A stretch of DNA of 64,000 nucleotides from Ancylobacter tetraedralis (GTDB lineage Bacteria; Pseudomonadota; Alphaproteobacteria; Rhizobiales; Xanthobacteraceae): NCBI RefSeq assembly GCF_014195655.1, contig NZ_JACICD010000007.1, positions 164,739-228,738 on the forward strand. The letters run 5' to 3'. The position numbers were made by a program, and so were the translations under genes. The notes beneath the pieces were generated by a model, which saw only the letters and a list, made by a program, of their open reading frames with translations, was not told where the DNA came from and ran no database searches. Of this stretch, positions 59,161 to 64,000 are shown in pieces. Position 1 is the stretch's first letter, and the number at the start of each line of letters is the position of its first letter.

Positions 59161-59338
59161 GGGCGAACTCCACATCATCGCGAGGCTGGCCGCACGCCGC
59201 CCTGCCTTGAGGCGGGGGCGCTCCAGCCGCCCTTAAGGAACCTTTTCCGGCGAGGCTGTCCAGTCCTTCATGCCAAGAGGGTCAACGAGGGTCAACGAAA
59301 CCGGCGCGCCGTGGCCCGCTTTCCTCATTCCTCCCATC

Positions 59339-59372
59339 CCCCAGGTCATGCCGCGCCCCAGGTCATGCCGCG
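59339..59372. repeat. two direct copies of a 17-bp unit
   Basis: CCCCAGGTCATGCCGCG occurs twice head to tail (59339-59355, 59356-59372). A 10-bp unit GGGTCAACGA is also doubled at 59279-59298. Both lie between the small exported protein gene and the binding protein stop. Confidence 0.8.
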
Positions 59373-59387
59373 CGCGCAAGGCGGGGC

Positions 59388-61229
59388 TCAGCTGCCCGGC
59401 ACGCGCCACCAGCTTTCGGCCAGCGTGCCGTTGAGCGAAACGTCCTTCGGCCGCTCGATCCGCCGCCACCGGGCGATCCAGTCGCCCGGTGTGTAGAACA
59501 GCGGCAGCGAGAAGCGGGCGGAGATCAGCACCCGGTCCAGCGCGCGCACCGCCGCGACGAAGCCGGCGCGCTCGCGCTCCGCCAGCAGCGCCGCGATCAT
59601 CGCATCCGCCGCCGGGCTCTTCAGCCCCATGAAATTTCGCGTGCCAGGCGTGTCGGCGGCCTCCGAGCCGAAATAGAAGGCCTGTTCGTTGCCGGGCGAG
59701 AGGGACTGGCTCCAGATATAGGGCACCATGTCGTAATCGTAGCTGCGCTTGCGGCTCTCGAACTGCACATTGTCCACGAGGCGTATGTTCAGCCCGACGC
59801 CGGCCCGGCGCAGCATGCTCTGATAGGCGAGGGCGAGGCGCTCCTGGTCCTTGGTGCCGACCAGAACCTCCGGCGCGAAGGGCCGGCCGCGCGGGTCCAT
59901 CAGCGTGCCCCGGCGCAACTGCCAGCCGGCCTCGGTGAACAGGTCCAGCGCCCGCTTGAGTTGCCCCCGGTCGCGCCCCGAACCGTCGGAGGCCGGCGGG
60001 CGCCACGTGCCGTCCATCACAGCGGGCAGCACGGCATCCGTGAACGGGGCGAGCAGTTCACGCTCGCGCGGTTCCGCCGGACGGCCCAGCGCGGAAAGCT
60101 CGGAAGCGTCATAGAAGCTGCCATTGCGCCGGAAAAGGCCGAAATAGAGGTTCTGGTTGGCCCATTCGGCATCGAACAGTTCCACCATCGCCGCACGCAC
60201 CCGCACATCGGCGAAGATCTCGCGCCGCATGTTGAACAGCAGGGCCGAATAGGCCTTCGGCCGCCCGTTGCCGACCTCCTCGGTGAGGATCCGTCCGTCG
60301 CGCACGGCGGGAATGTCATAGCCGGTCTTCCAGCGGCCGGGATCGGTCTCGAAGCGGATGTCGTAGAGCCCGCGCTTGAACGCCTCGAACTGGCCGTTCA
60401 CGTCGCGGTAGAAATCATAGCGCAGCGTGTCGACATTGAAATTGCCGTGATTGACCGGCAGGTCGCGGCCCCAATAGGCGGGGTTGCGCGCCAGCGTCAC
60501 GCTCTCGCCCGGCTTCACCTCCACGGCCGTGTAGGGCCCGCTGCCGAGCGGTGGTGTGAAGCTGGTCTGGTCGAACCTCACCTCGTCGGTCGCGTGGCGG
60601 GCCAGCACGGGCATCAGCGCGAGGATGAGGGGCAGTTCGCGGTCCTCCCCCGCGAAATCGAAGCGGATCGACAGCGGCCCCGTCACCTCGGCCCGCGCCA
60701 CCTTGCCGTAATAGGTGCGATGGTTGGGCCGGCCCTTGGCGCGCAGCAGGTTGAAGGAGAACAGCACGTCCTCCGCCGTCACCGGGGTGCCGTCGGAGAA
60801 GCGGGCGCGCGGATCGAGGGTGAAGGCGACGAAGCGGCGTGCCTCGTCGGTCTCCACCGTGCGGGCGATCAGGCCGTAGCAGGTGAACGCCTCGTCCGGC
60901 GAGCGCGCCATGAGGGCCTCGACAACGTTCCAGCCGATGATGGGCGGGACCGTGCCGCGCACGATGAAGGGGTTCAGGCTATCGAAGCTGCCGACCACAC
61001 CCTGAACCAGCCGCCCGCCTTGTGGCGCCTGCGGGTTGACACTGGCATAATGGGTGAAATCGGGCGGGTAGAGCGGCCTGCCGTGCATCGCAAGCCCGTG
61101 CTGCGGGCCCGCGAGAGGTGCGGGCAGGGATGTCGCGACAACCTGGGAACGCGCGGAACCGCTCATGAGCAGGCCCGCGCCGGCAATTGAGCCATTGCAC
61201 AGGAAGGCGCGTCGGGTGATATCGGACAC
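59388..61229 (-). CDS. extracellular solute-binding protein family 5, YejA-like
   Basis: This 613-residue periplasmic binding protein belongs to the peptide/oligopeptide group. Its N-terminus has a twin-arginine start (DITRRAFLCNG) and a signal cleavage near SARS. Family motifs are FTLDPRARFSDGTPVTAEDV, PLGSGPYTAVEVKPGE and NPAYWGRDLPVNHGNFNVD; the last is typical of YejA, which binds microcin C-like peptides or lipid-linked peptides in other bacteria. No yejBEF permease or ATPase genes are adjacent, so the partner is elsewhere. Confidence 0.88.
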   Translation of the reverse strand: MSDITRRAFLCNGSIAGAGLLMSGSARSQVVATSLPAPLAGPQHGLAMHGRPLYPPDFTHYASVNPQAPQGGRLVQGVVGSFDSLNPFIVRGTVPPIIGWNVVEALMARSPDEAFTCYGLIARTVETDEARRFVAFTLDPRARFSDGTPVTAEDVLFSFNLLRAKGRPNHRTYYGKVARAEVTGPLSIRFDFAGEDRELPLILALMPVLARHATDEVRFDQTSFTPPLGSGPYTAVEVKPGESVTLARNPAYWGRDLPVNHGNFNVDTLRYDFYRDVNGQFEAFKRGLYDIRFETDPGRWKTGYDIPAVRDGRILTEEVGNGRPKAYSALLFNMRREIFADVRVRAAMVELFDAEWANQNLYFGLFRRNGSFYDASELSALGRPAEPRERELLAPFTDAVLPAVMDGTWRPPASDGSGRDRGQLKRALDLFTEAGWQLRRGTLMDPRGRPFAPEVLVGTKDQERLALAYQSMLRRAGVGLNIRLVDNVQFESRKRSYDYDMVPYIWSQSLSPGNEQAFYFGSEAADTPGTRNFMGLKSPAADAMIAALLAERERAGFVAAVRALDRVLISARFSLPLFYTPGDWIARWRRIERPKDVSLNGTLAESWWRVPGS

Positions 61230-61420
61230 GCTTCCGCTCCTTGGCCACCACAGATTCGACTCGCGCTTACGTCAGCATGTCTAGCACGAACGGATGTCCG
61301 CACATGGCTACGGGTCACTGTCTCGCCTCAATTGGACCCGAGACAACCCGTGTCCCCACGCTGGCGTCGAGACGTCCGTCAACTTCAATCCCGTTGCGGG
61401 CCGAACGACAGGAATAAGAT

Positions 61421-62221
61421 ATGATCAAACGCTCGACACTCGCGCGCAATGTGGCTGGCGCCGTTCTGGTGCTGGCGCTCACCGGCACCGCCGCCTACGC
61501 CCAGTCTCAGCAGCCCGCCCAGCCCGCGAAGCCCGCTGCTCCGGCGAAAACCGCCCAGACCAAGCCGGCAGCCAACGCCCCGGCGCCCGCCCAGGCCCAG
61601 CCGGCGGCCCCCGCCGGCCAGCCGCAGGCCGCCGCGCCGCAGATCCCGGCGATTCCGATCCCGTGGGTGAAGCGCTGCCAGGAAGAGCCGTCGATCAAGA
61701 AAGAGGTCTGCAACATGGAGCAGACCATCATCACCGATACCGGGCAGTTCCTCGTCCGCTTCGGCATTTTCGAGATCAAGGACGACCCGAAGAAGGCGTT
61801 CATCGTCTCCTTCCCGACCGGCCTCCTGCTGCGCAACGGCTTCCGCGTTGCGCTCGCCAACGAGCAGCCCGTGCTCGGCACCTTCATCATGTGCGACCAG
61901 CAGGTTTGCCGCGGCGACATCCAGGTCGACCAGGGCTTCATCGACCGCATGAAGAAGGCGCCCGGCCTGACGCTTCAGGTGGCCAACGCGGTCGGCCGCA
62001 TCATCAGCTACCCGATCGGCCTCGGCGACTTCGCCAAGATCTATGACGGCCCGCAGACCGACCCGAAGGTGTTCGACGAGCAGGTCAAGAAGATCCAGGA
62101 CCAGGTCAAGGCCCGCCAGGACCAGGTGAAGTCCGAGGCCGAGGCCCGCGAGCAGCAGACCAAGGCCGGCCTCGAGAAGCTCGGCGCCGAGAAGCTCAAG
62201 GGCGCCCAGCCCGCGCAGTGA
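61421..62221 (+). CDS. invasion-associated locus B family protein
   Basis: The protein has 266 residues. A signal peptide ends near AAYAQ at residue 28. A proline, alanine and glutamine-rich linker follows to about 85. The IalB domain then has four cysteines (VKRCQEE, EVCNMEQ, MCDQQVCRGDI), which may form disulfides. The C-terminal tail is a charged coiled-coil-like helix with repeated KxQDQVK units. IalB proteins were named in Bartonella, but free-living Rhizobiales carry many copies, so no virulence role is implied. Confidence 0.87.
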   Translation: MIKRSTLARNVAGAVLVLALTGTAAYAQSQQPAQPAKPAAPAKTAQTKPAANAPAPAQAQPAAPAGQPQAAAPQIPAIPIPWVKRCQEEPSIKKEVCNMEQTIITDTGQFLVRFGIFEIKDDPKKAFIVSFPTGLLLRNGFRVALANEQPVLGTFIMCDQQVCRGDIQVDQGFIDRMKKAPGLTLQVANAVGRIISYPIGLGDFAKIYDGPQTDPKVFDEQVKKIQDQVKARQDQVKSEAEAREQQTKAGLEKLGAEKLKGAQPAQ

Positions 62222-62252
62222 GCTTTGCGCTGCCCATAGGTTCATGAGCGCG

Positions 62253-62286
62253 AACGCCCGGCCAGCAGGCCGGGCGTTTTCATTTT
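62253..62286 (+). terminator. intrinsic terminator after the IalB-like gene
   Basis: A perfect 11-bp stem AACGCCCGGCC/GGCCGGGCGTT with an AGCA loop is followed by TTCATTTT. It lies 32 bp past the stop, a textbook Rho-independent terminator. Confidence 0.88.
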
Positions 62287-62350
62287 GCGGCAGTCGATTC
62301 GCGTTTTGGGCCAGTGGCTCGCTTGTTCCGTCGGCCCTTGGCGGGCGGAC

Positions 62351-62686
62351 CTATTGCAGCCGTTCGCTGCGCACGCGCCAGCCGCCATCGCCATCCGCCA
62401 CCAGCATCTCCTCGACCTGCGGATGGCGCACCGGCTCGCCCGAGGTGTCGAGTTCGAGATTCTGCTCGGAGACATAGGCGACGTATTCCGTCTCCGCGTT
62501 CTCGGCGAGCAGATGGTAGAAGGGCTGGTCCTTGGTGGACGGGCGGATGTTTTCGGGGATCGATTCCCACCACTCGTCGGTGTTCGAGAATTCGGGGTCG
62601 ACGTCGAACACCACGCCGCGGAAGGAATAGTGGCGATGGCGGACAACCTGCCCGATACGATATTTCGCCTGCCGCTCCTTCATCAT
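62351..62686 (-). CDS. hspQ: heat shock protein HspQ
   Basis: HspQ (YccV) binds hemimethylated DNA in vitro and acts as a Lon specificity factor. The 111 residues carry KYRIGQVVRHRHYSFRGVVF, DVDPEFSNTDEWW and KDQPFYHLLAENAETEYVAY, all typical. Two ATGs in a row occur at 62686 and 62683; either may be used. The N-terminal extension to 62770 is not supported. Confidence 0.92.
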   Translation of the reverse strand: MMKERQAKYRIGQVVRHRHYSFRGVVFDVDPEFSNTDEWWESIPENIRPSTKDQPFYHLLAENAETEYVAYVSEQNLELDTSGEPVRHPQVEEMLVADGDGGWRVRSERLQ

Positions 62687-62849
62687 CCCGTCCGCCTTTC
62701 CTGTGGCGCGACCCGTACGGGTCGTGTGGGGGCCTGTCAACTGGGCAGCCCGTTCTGCGCCCATGCCCAATGATCATGCAACGAGCGTGCCCTGCGCCGC
62801 CTTTCAAACAGCAATTGACCGTTCCGGGGTAACTCGGTAGCCAAGCGCC

Positions 62850-63809
62850 ATGGCCGACGTCCTGGCGCTAGCGCTTCCGTTTTTCGGAGTCATTTTCCTC
62901 GGCCTCGGCTGCGGCCGGTTCGCGCGCATCCCCGAGAGCGGGCTCGCCTGGCTCAGCTTCTTCATCATCTATGTCGCCCTGCCGGCGCTGTTCTTCTCGC
63001 TGGTGGCGCGCACGCCGTTCCACGAACTGACCAATGGCCGTTTCATCGCCGCCACCACGCTATCGACTGCGACCTGCTTCGCGCTCTCGCTCGCCGTCGG
63101 CCTGTGGCTCCGTCGCGGCAACCTGCCGGAGGCGACGATTGCCGCGATTCTCGGCTCCTATGCCAATGTCGGCTACATGGGCCCCGGCCTGACGCTCGGC
63201 GCGCTGGGAGCGGGGGCATCGGTGCCCACCGCGCTGATCTTCGTGTTCGACAGCCTGTTCTTCTTCACCATCGTGCCGATCCTGATGGCGATCGGCGGGC
63301 GCGACCGGCACAGCCTGGGGGCCACCGCGTGGCTTGTGGTCCGCCGGGTGGTGACGCATCCGTTCAATGTGGCCACCTTTCTCGGCGTGTTCGCCGCCTA
63401 TATCGAGTTCCACCCGCCGGCGGCGATCGAGAAGACGCTGGAATTCCTGCGCAACGCCGCCGCGCCCTGCGCGCTGTTCACGCTCGGCGTCTCGGTAGCG
63501 CTGCGGCCGATGAACCGCATGGCGAGCGAGGTGCCGGCGCTGCTCTTCATCAAGCTCGTGGTGCATCCCGGGCTGGTCTGGCTGGTGCTGACGACGGTCG
63601 GCGGCTTCGATCCCGTATGGATCGCCACGGCGGTGTTGATGGCCTGCCTGCCGCCGGCGCTCAACGCCTTCATCATGGCCAAGCAGTACGACACTTATGT
63701 CGAGGGCGCGTCCGGTGGCGTGCTCATCGGCACGGTCGTCTCGGTGCTGACCGTGACGCTCATGCTCTATGTGCTCCAGCACGACATGCTGCCGCTCGCC
63801 TGGCGCTGA
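62850..63809 (+). CDS. AEC (auxin efflux carrier) family transporter
   Basis: The protein has 319 residues and about ten hydrophobic helices. The repeat pattern and NVGYMGPGLTLGALG near residue 105 are typical of the AEC family, whose bacterial members move organic acids such as malate or malonate. The second half has FLRNAAAPCALFTLGVSVAL and PALNAFIMAKQYDT, also diagnostic. The substrate is unknown. It is divergent from hspQ. Confidence 0.9.
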   Translation: MADVLALALPFFGVIFLGLGCGRFARIPESGLAWLSFFIIYVALPALFFSLVARTPFHELTNGRFIAATTLSTATCFALSLAVGLWLRRGNLPEATIAAILGSYANVGYMGPGLTLGALGAGASVPTALIFVFDSLFFFTIVPILMAIGGRDRHSLGATAWLVVRRVVTHPFNVATFLGVFAAYIEFHPPAAIEKTLEFLRNAAAPCALFTLGVSVALRPMNRMASEVPALLFIKLVVHPGLVWLVLTTVGGFDPVWIATAVLMACLPPALNAFIMAKQYDTYVEGASGGVLIGTVVSVLTVTLMLYVLQHDMLPLAWR

Positions 63810-63875
63810 CGCGCGGTTCACCCGGCGGATGGTTTTTCGAAACGCGACGGTCGACCGACTTTCGCGGAACGCGCG

Positions 63876-64000
63876 TTAGAGCGGCTTGCCTGCCACGAGG
63901 CGCGGCAGGTCGCGGGTCGGGCCCACGCCCTGGCGCATCACGGCGCGGCGCAGCAGCGGCGAGCGGCCGAGCAGCCACAGGCCGAGCCCACGCATGCCGG
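63876..64000 (-). CDS. UbiH/Coq6-type FAD monooxygenase, C-terminal end (start outside window)
   Basis: The minus-strand frame is open from the window end to a TAA at 63876-63878, giving 41 residues. The sequence reads LGLWLLGRSPLLRRAVMRQG and ends DLPRLVAGKPL, which resembles the helical C-terminus of ubiquinone-pathway hydroxylases (PRLMRGExL). The catalytic domain is outside, so the call rests on the tail only. Confidence 0.55.
   Translation of the reverse strand, partial: GMRGLGLWLLGRSPLLRRAVMRQGVGPTRDLPRLVAGKPL

Overview
The window is 64 kb of GC-rich DNA with housekeeping genes packed on both strands. Gene content and order point to an alphaproteobacterium of the Hyphomicrobiales (Rhizobiales), plausibly close to Xanthobacteraceae such as Ancylobacter, Starkeya or Xanthobacter. 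The order marks are era-recO-parC with bpt and hemB; glyA-nrdR-ribD-ribE-ribH-nusB-thiL; the CBP3 chaperone with yceD-plsX-fabH-ihfA-merR; uvrA/ssb-gyrA-coaD-ppi-queA-tgt; and recG-sdhE-mfd. The family placement is inference. I see no phage, transposase, integrase, CRISPR array or rRNA.

Layout. 1-3.6 kb: the end of era, then recO and parC. 3.7-8.8 kb (minus): bpt, an RDD membrane protein, ilvA, an orphan LivH-type permease and hemB. 9-11.3 kb: a 3-hydroxyisobutyryl-CoA hydrolase-like gene, a DUF6163-like membrane protein and the MarR regulator LdtR. 11.3-12.4 kb (minus): an acetylpolyamine amidohydrolase. 12.6-18.3 kb: glyA, nrdR, the riboflavin genes, nusB and thiL. 18.4-20.5 kb: an amino-acid binding protein and a DadA-like FAD oxidoreductase. 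20.6-26.2 kb: bamE (minus), then the CBP3-type chaperone, yceD, plsX, fabH, ihfA and a MerR regulator. 26.3-30.4 kb: rlpA, an ALDH7-type dehydrogenase, a nitroreductase, a membrane protein, tRNA-Pro(GGG) and a YeaQ/GlsB protein. 30.7-33.8 kb: a Wzz/BY-kinase-like protein with a ruined nucleotide site, a DUF2842 protein and the heme A synthase. 33.8-34.6 kb: a gene-poor gap with a 15-bp tandem repeat. 34.6-38.6 kb: uvrA, a possible small membrane protein, a LexA-type box and ssb. 38.9-47.3 kb: marC, gyrA, a LOG-family gene, coaD, two cyclophilins, queA and tgt. 47.4-52.5 kb: wrbA, tRNA-Lys(TTT), small accessory genes, a tusA-like gene, mobB, mobA and a DUF454 protein. 52.5-58.8 kb: recG, sdhE and mfd. 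58.8-64 kb: a secreted protein, a YejA-like binding protein, an IalB-like protein, hspQ, an AEC transporter and the C-terminus of a UbiH-type monooxygenase.

How the genes work together. DNA maintenance and topology dominate (recO, parC, gyrA, uvrA, ssb, recG, mfd, ihfA). A GAAC-N7-GAAC LexA-type site lies between ssb and the small ORF-uvrA pair, and another lies 30 bp upstream of parC. Together they suggest local SOS control. Other blocks serve one-carbon metabolism and riboflavin, fatty acid and phospholipid initiation, queuosine tRNA modification (queA-tgt), respiratory maturation (CBP3 homolog, heme A synthase, sdhE) and molybdenum cofactor finishing (mobA, mobB).

I found no clearly new multi-gene system. 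The most interesting items are the SOS-linked small membrane ORF, a BY-kinase homolog without its Walker A lysine, a Tgt without most of its zinc ligands, an orphan permease fused to a lipoprotein-like N-terminus, and several families of intergenic palindromes and tandem repeats.
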